DNA from: Streptomyces sp. NBC_00690
GTDB taxonomy: Bacteria > Actinomycetota > Actinomycetes > Streptomycetales > Streptomycetaceae
Length of the DNA: 64,000 nt
Assembly: GCF_036226685.1 (NCBI RefSeq)
Contig: NZ_CP109009.1
Coordinates: forward strand, 6,537,501 to 6,601,500
Direction: 5' to 3'
The notes under the pieces were generated by a model, which saw nothing but the letters and a program-made list of their open reading frames with translations, was not told the DNA's origin and did no database searches. Position numbers and translations under genes: made by a program. Below, one piece after another: positions 9,109 to 16,422 of the stretch (its first letter is position 1; each line of letters opens with the position of its first letter).

Positions 9109-9558
9109 TCAGGCGGTGCCGCGCCAGGCGCCGGTCTCCCTGCCGCGTGCCTCGATGAACTCCTTGAAGTTCTTCAGATCGCCCTTGGCCTGACGGCTGA
9201 CGAAGCCGAGTTTGTCGCCGATGGTGTCAGCGAGGCCCCGAGGGTCGTGATCGAGTTGGAGCATGACCTTGGTGTGCGTGTCATCGAGCCGGTGGAAGGT
9301 GACCACCCCGGCTTGACGGACCTCGCCCGCCACGGTGGTCCAGGCGACCCGCTCGTCGGGGATCTGCTCCGTGATCTCCGCATCGAACTCGCGGCCCACT
9401 CCGTCGACCTTGGTCACCCAGTGCGTCAGGGTTGCCGTCCGTTGCTCGATGCGCTCGACCCCGTCCATGAAGTGCGGGAAGTCCTCGAACTGGGTCCACT
9501 GGTTGTAGGCGGTGCGGACCGGCACGGCGACCTCTACGGACTCTTCGATCTTCGACAT
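9109..9558 (-). CDS. SRPBCC family protein (polyketide cyclase/dehydrase-like)
   Basis: 149 aa. AGAGGAG lies 5 nt before the ATG at 9558. The sequence MSKIEESVEVAVPVRTAYNQ then WTQFEDFPHFMDGVERIEQ is the start of the START-like cyclase/dehydrase fold, and the following strands (THWVTKVDGVGREFDAEI, RVAWTTVAGEVRQAGVVTFH) complete the helix-grip pattern. Such proteins bind hydrophobic ligands; the ligand is unknown. Homologues with WxxFEDFPxFMxGV are frequent in Streptomyces stress regions. A SigB-like promoter inside a palindrome lies 37 nt upstream. Confidence 0.85.
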   Translation of the reverse strand: MSKIEESVEVAVPVRTAYNQWTQFEDFPHFMDGVERIEQRTATLTHWVTKVDGVGREFDAEITEQIPDERVAWTTVAGEVRQAGVVTFHRLDDTHTKVMLQLDHDPRGLADTIGDKLGFVSRQAKGDLKNFKEFIEARGRETGAWRGTA

Positions 9559-9585
9559 GTCCACTCCTCTGCTGTCGAACGGGTG

Positions 9586-9620
9586 AGATCCGCGGGTACC
9601 CGCGGATCTCCGTCTGACAC
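9586..9620 (-). promoter_or_regulatory. SigB-type promoter embedded in a perfect 24-bp palindrome
   Basis: Positions 9586-9609 read as a perfect palindrome (agatccgcgggtacccgcggatct). On the minus strand the -10 element is GGGTAC (9601-9596) and the -35 element is GTGT (9620-9617), separated by 15 nt. This fits the SigB/SigF-class consensus G-N-N-T, 14-16 nt, GGGTAY known from Streptomyces. The -10 box is 37 nt before the SRPBCC start codon. Because the palindrome covers the -10 box it could also be a repressor site or fold as an RNA hairpin. Confidence 0.6.
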
Positions 9621-9803
9621 CGTGGGGCTCGGCAGCGACCCATCGAGGTAGCCGTCCGGGCCGTCCATGGCGGGTGATGACCTGGGCCACCGCGCACCCG
9701 GTTTCGGCTCAGAACCCAACGACGAGACGACCACCCTGCCGGGCCCGGCGTTCCTGCGCTGGGACCACCTGTTGTGAAGGTCGGCTCAGCAGCAGGTGCC
9801 CGG

Positions 9804-9825
9804 CAACACGAGATGCCTCGTGTTG
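9804..9825. repeat. Perfect 9-bp hairpin upstream of the DUF6131 gene
   Basis: Arms caacacgag (9804-9812) and ctcgtgttg (9817-9825) with loop atgc, about 60 nt before the small membrane protein start. The 326-bp gap 9559-9885 otherwise holds only the divergent SigB-like promoter. It could be a leader hairpin or protein site; no U-run follows. Confidence 0.5.
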
Positions 9826-9885
9826 TGCTGCACAGGGAACAGGAGAACCCTGGGAGCAGGGGGTCGCTCCATGACCGGAGACACC

Positions 9886-10041
9886 ATGATCATTCTTGGC
9901 TTGATACTCCTGATCATCGGCCTGGTGGCCGGCGTCGGCGTTCTGTGGACCATCGGGATCATCCTCCTCGCGATCGGCGTTGTGCTGTGGGGGCTGGGAG
10001 CCCTGGGGCATGCCGTGGGAGGCCGAAAGCACTACTGGTGA
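9886..10041 (+). CDS. DUF6131 family small membrane protein
   Basis: 51 aa, beginning MIILGLILLIIGLVAGVGVL and ending AVGGRKHYW. Two hydrophobic helices are separated by a short turn, and the GGR-HYW end is typical of the DUF6131 family of tiny Streptomyces membrane proteins. CGGAG sits 5 nt before the ATG at 9886. Upstream in-frame starts (9796, 9871) would add residues encoded by a hairpin and have worse ribosome sites. Function is unknown; the family commonly lies near stress genes. Confidence 0.8.
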   Translation: MIILGLILLIIGLVAGVGVLWTIGIILLAIGVVLWGLGALGHAVGGRKHYW

Positions 10042-10057
10042 ACGTGCCGCTGCCCCT

Positions 10058-10087
10058 GTGCCGTCCCACCCACTGACCGGACGGCAC
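10058..10087 (+). terminator. Terminator after the DUF6131 gene
   Basis: Perfect 9-bp stem gtgccgtcc (10058-10066) with ggacggcac (10079-10087), 12-nt loop, starting 17 bp after the stop codon. Confidence 0.6.
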
Positions 10088-10339
10088 CTGGCGGTGTGAA
10101 CGACAAGGCGGGCCCAGGTGACACCCACACTCGGCGGACCTGCGGGTCCCGGCCGTGCGTGGGATGATCGTGAAGGCCCCTGTCCGGTCGTGTGCGAGCC
10201 CGTTCGCAGGGCAGGTGGAAGGGTGACGCATTGGTCGGGTGTGCCGTATGAGGCCACCCGCGGAGCGCCCCCGCTGCACCGTCCCGCCCGTTGGGTGCGT
10301 CTGGTGAAAGCCCCGGGGTGCAGGCTGCGAGGTGTAGGC

Positions 10340-11032
10340 GTGCTCGGTGTGATGACCCAGAACGACAACAGAGGCGGCGGCCGGGTGCTGGCCCCCTGGA
10401 CGGTGTACGTCCCGCAGGAGGACACCCTCCTGCTGGCCCAGGCCCTGGACAGGGAGCACCTGCCTGCTGGCGCCACCCTCCTCGACGTGGGAACCGGCTC
10501 CGGGGCCCTCGCCCTGGCCGCGGCCCGCCGAGGCGCCCGGGTCACCGCCGTCGACACGACCTATCGGGCCGTCCTCACCGCCCGACTCAACGCCAGGCTC
10601 GCCCGCCTGCCCCTCGAAGTCCTCCACGGCGACCTCTTCGCACCGGTCACCGGCCGTCGGTTCGACCTCATCGTGAGCAATCCGCCCTACGTCCCCACGC
10701 ATAGGGCCGCCCCGCCCCGCCACAGCGCCGCGGTGGCTTGGGACGCCGGCGCCGACGGACGGTTGCTGCTGAACCGCATCTGCCGCAGCGCACATATGCA
10801 GCTGCGGCCCGGTGGCGTACTGCTGATGGTGCACTCCGCCCTGTGCGGCATCCCCTCGACGCTGGCAGCGCTTGAGCGTTCGGGTCTTCGGGCTGGTGTG
10901 ACGGACCGGCGGCATATCCCGTTCGGGCCCGTACTCCGTTCCCGTCTGGCATGGCTGCGGCACCGGGGACTCATCGAGGCCGGCGACGAGAAGGAAGAGT
11001 TGGTGATCATCCGTGCCGAACGGACCCGCTGA
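10340..11032 (+). CDS. HemK2/MTQ2-like methyltransferase
   Basis: About 230 aa from the GTG at 10340 (GAGG 7 nt before); ATG 10352 is an alternative. The SAM-binding motif I is LLDVGTGSGALALAAARRG and the catalytic motif IV is IVSNPPYVPTH. NPPY is the signature of class I methyltransferases acting on planar nitrogen, such as glutamine of release factors (HemK/PrmC, eukaryotic Mtq2) or adenine. Upstream, YVPQEDTLLLAQAL is the usual HemK2 substrate-domain motif. The gene overlaps the CDGSH gene by 20 bp, so the two are co-translated and may share a physiological role. The real substrate is not predictable. Confidence 0.82.
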   Translation: MLGVMTQNDNRGGGRVLAPWTVYVPQEDTLLLAQALDREHLPAGATLLDVGTGSGALALAAARRGARVTAVDTTYRAVLTARLNARLARLPLEVLHGDLFAPVTGRRFDLIVSNPPYVPTHRAAPPRHSAAVAWDAGADGRLLLNRICRSAHMQLRPGGVLLMVHSALCGIPSTLAALERSGLRAGVTDRRHIPFGPVLRSRLAWLRHRGLIEAGDEKEELVIIRAERTR

Positions 11033-11306
11033 ACAACCGGCTTCGCACTGGCCCGTTGCGGGATCGACTCCCCACGGGTCCGTCGGGCGACCGGTTCCGC
11101 ACGACCCCAGCGGGCGACCGCGTCGCGTCACGCTCACGAAGGACGGACCGATCCTGGTCGAGGGACCGGTGGAGGTCGTCCTCGACGACGGCAGCACCGC
11201 GGTGTCGGACCGCTTCACCGTCGCGCTCTGCGTCTGTCGACGCAGCCGGTCCTTCCCCTGGTGCGACACCAGCCACCGCAGCCGAGAGAAGAGGCGGACC
11301 GCATGA
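11013..11306 (+). CDS. CDGSH-type iron-sulfur protein
   Basis: 97 aa from the GTG at 11013, inside the end of the methyltransferase gene. The C-terminal motif CVCRRSRSFPWCDTSH fits C-x-C-x2-S-x3-P-x-C-D-x2-H, the 3Cys-1His [2Fe-2S] ligand set of the CDGSH (mitoNEET-like) family. The preceding VEGPVEVVLDDG is also typical of bacterial single-CDGSH proteins. The N-terminal ~35 residues are Pro/Gly-rich and probably disordered. The stop overlaps the next ATG (ATGA at 11303-11306), so it is translationally coupled to the downstream iron-type redox protein. Confidence 0.88.
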   Translation: MPNGPAEQPASHWPVAGSTPHGSVGRPVPHDPSGRPRRVTLTKDGPILVEGPVEVVLDDGSTAVSDRFTVALCVCRRSRSFPWCDTSHRSREKRRTA

Positions 11307-12316
11307 CCGCCCCCGCCCCGGCCACCGGCCACACCATCGCCCCCGTACTGCCCCGGAGCAGGGGAGAGCTGTCGCACACCGTGTTGGAGGCATTGACCGG
11401 CCCGGTGGGGACGGCCCTGCCGAAACGGTCGGGCGCAGCGGACGCGGACCCGTACGGGGACGATCTGCAACTGGCTCTCTACCTCTGCTACGAACTGCAC
11501 TACCGCGGCTTCGCGGGTGTCGACGCCACATGGGAGTGGGAGCCCGGCCTGCTGCGGTTGCGGGCGGAGTTGGAACATCGCTTCCTCACCGCACTGCGGG
11601 CCGACGTCGGTCCACCGAGGAGTTCGGGGGAGGCCCTCGCGGAACTCCTCGTCGAACCCGTCGACGGCACCGGTCCCTCTCATTTCCTGAAGCAGCAGGG
11701 GGAGTTGTGGCACTTCCGTGAGTACGCGGCCCAACGCTCCCTCTACCACCTGAAGGAGGCCGATCCGCATGTCTGGGTCATCCCACGGCTGACGGGCCGG
11801 GCGAAGGCCGCGATGGTGGCGGTGGAGTACGACGAGTTCGGCGCTGGTCGTGCCGATCGCATCCACGCCCGCCTCTTCGCCGATCTGATGGCGGACCTCG
11901 GCCTGAGCACCGACTACGGCCGGTACGTCGACGCAGCCGCCGCCGAGATGCTGACCGTCGTCAACCTCATGTCCCTGTTCGGACTCCACCGTGCCCTGCG
12001 CGGAGCGCTGGTGGGACACTTCGCGGCGGTGGAGATCACCTCCTCACCCGGCTCACGCCGTCTCGCCCAGGGCCTCTCGCGCATCGGCGCGGGCCCCGCG
12101 GCCGTCCACTTCTACGCCGAACACGTCGAAGCCGACGCCGTCCACGAGCAGATCGTCCGCCGGGACGTCATCGACGGTCTGCTGGAATCCGAACCCGCGT
12201 TGGACGAGGACATCGCCTTCGGCATCGACGCCACCGAATGGACCGAAGCCCGACTCGGCGACCACCTGCTCACCGCCTGGCGGGACGGCCGCACTGCACT
12301 GCGCACCTCCCTGTGA
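11303..12316 (+). CDS. Iron-containing redox enzyme family protein (heme-oxygenase-like fold)
   Basis: 337 aa starting in an ATGA overlap with the CDGSH gene. The protein is helical, with conserved acidic/His positions such as LYLCYELHYRGF, WHFREYAAQRSLYHLKEAD, MVAVEYDEFGAGRADRIHARLFA, HFYAEHVEADAVHEQIVRRD. These Glu and His-bearing helices match the heme-oxygenase-like diiron oxidase group annotated as iron-containing redox enzyme. The coupling to a [2Fe-2S] CDGSH protein suggests electron transfer or iron supply to this enzyme. The substrate is unknown. Confidence 0.82.
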   Translation: MTAPAPATGHTIAPVLPRSRGELSHTVLEALTGPVGTALPKRSGAADADPYGDDLQLALYLCYELHYRGFAGVDATWEWEPGLLRLRAELEHRFLTALRADVGPPRSSGEALAELLVEPVDGTGPSHFLKQQGELWHFREYAAQRSLYHLKEADPHVWVIPRLTGRAKAAMVAVEYDEFGAGRADRIHARLFADLMADLGLSTDYGRYVDAAAAEMLTVVNLMSLFGLHRALRGALVGHFAAVEITSSPGSRRLAQGLSRIGAGPAAVHFYAEHVEADAVHEQIVRRDVIDGLLESEPALDEDIAFGIDATEWTEARLGDHLLTAWRDGRTALRTSL

Positions 12317-12668
12317 AGCACCTCACCTGGTCCCCCCACAAGCGGCGCCGACTCCATTGAGGCACTTCCCGATGTGACGACAGTCCATGGGTCGCGGGAT
12401 CGCGAGCACTGCCCCAGCGTCCTGTATGGGGTCGCTCGGAGCCCCCTAGAGCATCACCGATTTGCGCCAACTGCCCCACTTTAAAACGATGTTCACGAAC
12501 CCCTCTCCTCCGTATCGTCTGAACCGCGAGATCGTCTGAACCGCGAGCCGGAGAGTGAAGGGCCCCGTTGACGACGGGGTCGTGCGATGCGTACACGCCG
12601 AACCGAGGGCGGAACCAACGGTGCCCGGGAGCGATTCCTCATATCCCGGAGATGGGAGATCGTGCCTG
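12317..12668. other. Intergenic region with a perfect 17-bp tandem repeat
   Basis: The gap between the redox operon and the MFS gene contains two head-to-tail copies of atcgtctgaaccgcgag at 12514-12530 and 12531-12547, with no mismatch. The segment 12475-12500 (ttaaaacgatgttcacgaac) is AT-richer. The repeat lies 122 bp before the MFS start, and could be a two-turn operator or a recent slippage duplication. No ORF here looks real. Confidence 0.55.
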
Positions 12669-13925
12669 GTGGTGCACACCCTCGAAACGAACCGGTTGCC
12701 CGAGAAGCTCTGGTCGCGAGACTTCACACTCCTCTTCGCAGCCCGGACCATTTCCGTACTCGGCGATCAGATGCTCATTCCGACCGCGATCACCGTAGCG
12801 GTGCTCCAGGCCGGGTACGGCGTGATCGGCGTGGGGTACGCACTGGCCGCGCACACCGCACCACTGGCACTCTTCGTGATCTTCGGCGGTGTGCTCGTGG
12901 ACCGATTCACGCCGATAAGGGTCATGATCGTCGCGGACACGGCCCGACTGATCCTCCACGGCATCCTCGCTGCGTCCTTCGCCATGGGCAAGCCCAGCCT
13001 CTTGCTGATCGTCACACTCCTCGCGCTGGGCGGAATCGGCACGGCCGCCTTCCAACCCGGATACGTGAGCGTCATTCCGCGGACCGCCCGCGACGTCCAG
13101 AAGGCCAACGCCGCGATCCGTGTCGCCGAGTCGCTCATGACAGTGGCCGGGCCCGCCTTCGCCGGGCTGCTCCTCGCCTTCTCGTCCGTTTCGGTCGTCC
13201 TGATCGTCGACGCCTCGACGTTCGGGATCAGCGCCCTGTGTCTGCTCGCCCTCCGCCTGAAGATTCCCCGATCGACGCAGCGGACCTCCATCCGCCGGGA
13301 CCTCGTCCAGGGCTGGCTGGAGTTCTCTTCGCGGACCTGGCTCTGGGGCGTCATCGTGATCTTCATGCTGTACCAGGTCACCGTGAACGGGCCGTTCGTC
13401 GTCCTCGGGCAGAGCCTCATCACCATCGAACACGGCGAGAGCGCCCTCGGTTTCATCATGTCGATGTTCGGCCTCGGCAGTGTTCTGGGTGGACTCCTGG
13501 CCGTGCGCCTGAAGCCGCCGCATCCCCTCAGGGCGGGCGCCATCGCCATGGTCAGCACCGTCTTCGGTCTGCTCGCTGTCGCCCTGCAACTGTCCCCGCC
13601 GATGATCGCGGTCGGCTATGCCCTGTGGGGCGTGGGTGCGGCGTTCTGGCTGGTGATGTTCCACTCCAGCGTGCAGACGAAGATCCCCCCCGATGTACTC
13701 GGCCGGGTGCACGCCTACGACGTCGCGGGATCGCTCGTCATGCGACCGGTGGGGCAGATGGCCGCCGGACCCGCAGCACTCTGGGTCGGCGCCATCCCGG
13801 TGCTCTTCTTCTCCTCGGCCATGCTCATGGTCACCGTCGTCCTGCTGCTCGCCTTTCCGGCGATCCGGAACCTTCGACGCAGCGACCGAGTCGCCCCTCG
13901 TAGCCAGTACGACCCGGCACCTTGA
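12669..13925 (+). CDS. MFS transporter of the enterobactin-exporter-like (MFS_3) type
   Basis: 418 aa from tandem GTG codons at 12669/12672; GGGAG lies 10 nt upstream. The sequence begins near LWSRDFTLLFAARTISVLGD, typical of MFS_3 efflux proteins, and continues with 12 hydrophobic segments. The loop FGGVLVDRFTPIRVMI replaces the usual motif A, and RDVQKANAAIRVAESLM follows the central pattern of this group. Family members export siderophores, macrolides or other small molecules. No resistance or biosynthetic gene is adjacent, so the cargo is unknown. Confidence 0.82.
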   Translation: MVHTLETNRLPEKLWSRDFTLLFAARTISVLGDQMLIPTAITVAVLQAGYGVIGVGYALAAHTAPLALFVIFGGVLVDRFTPIRVMIVADTARLILHGILAASFAMGKPSLLLIVTLLALGGIGTAAFQPGYVSVIPRTARDVQKANAAIRVAESLMTVAGPAFAGLLLAFSSVSVVLIVDASTFGISALCLLALRLKIPRSTQRTSIRRDLVQGWLEFSSRTWLWGVIVIFMLYQVTVNGPFVVLGQSLITIEHGESALGFIMSMFGLGSVLGGLLAVRLKPPHPLRAGAIAMVSTVFGLLAVALQLSPPMIAVGYALWGVGAAFWLVMFHSSVQTKIPPDVLGRVHAYDVAGSLVMRPVGQMAAGPAALWVGAIPVLFFSSAMLMVTVVLLLAFPAIRNLRRSDRVAPRSQYDPAP

Positions 13926-14006
13926 GGATCTGCCGGGTGTTGAGGACGACTTGGACCGACCGTGCGCGGCCGAAGAAGGCCCGGGCACCGAAATGAAGTT
14001 GATCCA

Positions 14007-14051
14007 GTGCCCGAGGCCCTCCGGCCTGGGCACCGGTTGACGCGCGTCAAC
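14007..14051. terminator. Hairpin terminator followed by a 16-bp palindrome
   Basis: Stem gtgccc-g-aggcc / ggcct-gggcac at 14007-14033 (11 bp with one bulged G, loop ctcc), 81 bp after the MFS stop. It is followed by a perfect palindrome gttgacgcgcgtcaac at 14036-14051 that may be a separate protein site. There is no U-run. Confidence 0.45.
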
Positions 14052-14207
14052 TGCCTCTCGGAGTGCAGGCACAGAAGCGGAATGAGTCCCGCATCACTTA
14101 TGGAGATTTTGTGAACGACTCAACCGCTGCTCTGGTCTGGCCATCATTCCGGCCGAGCCGTCACGGTGCCGACGTGACGGCTGGTGATCGAGGAGGTCGC
14201 ATACCGC

Positions 14208-16235
14208 ATGAGGCTGCCCCGCAATCGTCACGCGAGCCGTACCGGAACCCCGGAGCGGACGAAGGGCTCCAAGCACAGACGCCGGTCGGACGGAGCGAAG
14301 AGCCCCAGGAGAGCCGCTCGGACCGGCCGCCGCCTCATCGACTTCCCCAGGAGAGGCCGGTCGGGCTGGCGGCGCTGGATGCCCTCCTGGAAGCTGACCT
14401 CCGGTCTGTTATCGCTCTTCTTCGGCGCTCTCGCCGGCCTCTTCGCCCTCGTTTACGTACAAGTGGAGATCCCGAGCGCGCATGACTCCGCCCGCCGGCA
14501 GGCCACCGTCTACTACTGGGCGGACGGCAGCCGAATGGTGAGCGTGGGTGATGTGAACCGGCAGGACGTCGAGCTCCACCAGGTGCCCGAATCCGTCCAG
14601 CGCGCCGTCATCGCGGCGGAGAACGCGGACTTCTACGACGACTCGGGCATCTCGGTGTCGGGCATCGTCCGAGCAGCGGTCAACATCGTCAAGGGCAAGG
14701 AGACCCAGGGCGGTTCGACGATCACCCAGCAGTATGTGAAGAACACGTATCTGAGCCAGGACCAGACCGTCCAGCGCAAGGTCAAGGAAGTCTTCCTCTC
14801 CCTGAAGGTCAGCAACCAGCGGCCCAAGACCGAGGTCCTTGCGGGGTACCTCAACACCTCGTGGTTCGGCCGTGACGCCTATGGCATCCAGGCCGCGTCG
14901 TACGCCTACTACGGCATCCCCGCCAAGGACCTGAACCCCGGTCAGGGCGCCCTGCTGGCCGCCGTCCTCAAGGGCGCGGACAGCTACGACCCCTCGCTGA
15001 GCGCCGCCAACCACCGACGGGCCGTGGACCGCTGGAGCTGGATCCTGGACCGCCAGGTCGAGACGGGCACGCTGAGCGCCGAGGAACGCGCGCTGTACAA
15101 GGAGTTCCCCGAGCCGAAGCCCCCGGTCAAACCGACCAGTCAGGCCGGGCAGGTCGGGTATCTCGTCGACATCGCCAACAAGTACATCAAGAGCCGCAGC
15201 GGGGTGACGGACAAGGACCTCGCCGGTGGCGGCTACCGCGTCCACACCACCTTCGAGAAGGCCAACGTCCTTGCCCTGACCAAGGCCGTCGACAAGGTGC
15301 GCGCCGACCATCTGGACCCCAAGGCGCGTGCGGACGACCACCATGTGGAGGTCGGCGCCGCCTCGGTCCGCCCCAGGGACGGAGCGATCGTCGCGGTCTA
15401 CGGAGGCTCCGACGCGATCAAGCACTTCAGTAACAACGCGGACACCTCAGGCGTACCTGCCGCCTCGGCGTTCAAACCGTTCGTGTACGCAGCCGCCCTG
15501 GAGCAGGGGCTCGCAGACCGTTCCGCCGAGGCCCCCGACCTGGGCCCGCTGACGCCGCCGTCGATCGGTGTGCCGCCGGCCCTGGCCATGAACCTCGGCT
15601 CGTCCCTGGTCGACTCGGACCACACACCGTTCGTGGAGGTCGGCAAGGAGATCGGACTGAAGAAGATCAAAGAGCTCGCGGTCGCATCGGGACTGCGCGA
15701 GGCGAGCATGGCCAAGCTGGAGCCGACCTTCTCGATCGGCACCTCCACCCCCAGCGCCGTCCGGCTGGCCAGTGCCTACACGACCTTCATCAACGAAGGC
15801 CGGGCCACCGAGCCCTACTCGGTGACCAAGGTCGAGCGCGACGGCGTCGCGGTCGACGGCTTCGACCTGACGCCGAAGCGACGGGCCATGAGCCCCGACG
15901 TGGCCACGATCGTCAGCGAGGCACTCCGCCGCGTGGGTTGGATGACGATCGGGACGACGAAGGACAACAGGTCCCACATTCCGTCCTGGGCGGGCAAGAC
16001 GGGTCCGAACGACCGTATGAAGTCGGCCTGGTTCATCGGAGCGACCGAGGAACTGAGCACATCGGTGGCGATGTTCCGCACGAAGCCCGATGTGCCGCAA
16101 CTACTGCCCATGCAGGGAGTGGGCGGCCCCGATTCGGAGCGGGGCAGCGCCTTCCCACCCCTGATCTGGCAGGCGTACCACGAGTCGGTGGCAACACCCG
16201 TGGACACAGCGGGCGGACGCCCTCAGGGGTCGTGA
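14208..16235 (+). CDS. Bifunctional class A penicillin-binding protein (transglycosylase/transpeptidase)
   Basis: About 675 aa; ATG 14208 is chosen because AGGAGG lies 11 nt before it (GTG 14184 is possible). A basic N-terminus precedes one membrane segment (GLLSLFFGALAGLFALVYV). The GT51 domain has AAENADFYDDSG (catalytic Glu) and GGSTITQQYVKN, with LAGYLNTSWFGRDAYGI. The transpeptidase domain has S420-A-F-K423 and K597-T-G. The position of the usual SxN motif reads S470-D-H472 in VDSDHTPFVEVGKEIG, so the conserved Asn is His. The first GT motif is also EN rather than ED. It polymerises peptidoglycan at the outer membrane face; the altered SxN may change beta-lactam affinity. Confidence 0.88.
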   Translation: MRLPRNRHASRTGTPERTKGSKHRRRSDGAKSPRRAARTGRRLIDFPRRGRSGWRRWMPSWKLTSGLLSLFFGALAGLFALVYVQVEIPSAHDSARRQATVYYWADGSRMVSVGDVNRQDVELHQVPESVQRAVIAAENADFYDDSGISVSGIVRAAVNIVKGKETQGGSTITQQYVKNTYLSQDQTVQRKVKEVFLSLKVSNQRPKTEVLAGYLNTSWFGRDAYGIQAASYAYYGIPAKDLNPGQGALLAAVLKGADSYDPSLSAANHRRAVDRWSWILDRQVETGTLSAEERALYKEFPEPKPPVKPTSQAGQVGYLVDIANKYIKSRSGVTDKDLAGGGYRVHTTFEKANVLALTKAVDKVRADHLDPKARADDHHVEVGAASVRPRDGAIVAVYGGSDAIKHFSNNADTSGVPAASAFKPFVYAAALEQGLADRSAEAPDLGPLTPPSIGVPPALAMNLGSSLVDSDHTPFVEVGKEIGLKKIKELAVASGLREASMAKLEPTFSIGTSTPSAVRLASAYTTFINEGRATEPYSVTKVERDGVAVDGFDLTPKRRAMSPDVATIVSEALRRVGWMTIGTTKDNRSHIPSWAGKTGPNDRMKSAWFIGATEELSTSVAMFRTKPDVPQLLPMQGVGGPDSERGSAFPPLIWQAYHESVATPVDTAGGRPQGS

Positions 16236-16297
16236 CGGTCCATGGCGCCAACGGTCTATCCCGCATGCGTGTCGCGGTGGTCTGGAGTGTGAATCAA

Positions 16298-16313
16298 CCC
16301 CGTATGTACGGGG
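16298..16313. promoter_or_regulatory. Palindrome upstream of pglW
   Basis: ccccgta-tg-tacgggg, two perfect 7-bp arms with a 2-bp centre, 109 bp before the pglW start. The compact, symmetric form suggests a dimeric regulator site controlling BREX transcription. This is inference from shape only. Confidence 0.4.
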
Positions 16314-16422
16314 AACCGCTGGATGTCGGATCGCGCCGTTAGGATCTCCCGAGGGCTTCTGGCCGTCCGGTGACCGAGCTGGGCTGCACTTCACCACGGA
16401 AGCTGGAAGTGGGGGCGGGCAG

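Noticed and set aside
9796..9885. Longer N-terminus for the DUF6131 protein
   Set aside because: The extension would be coded by a perfect hairpin and has poor composition; CGGAG marks the start at 9886.
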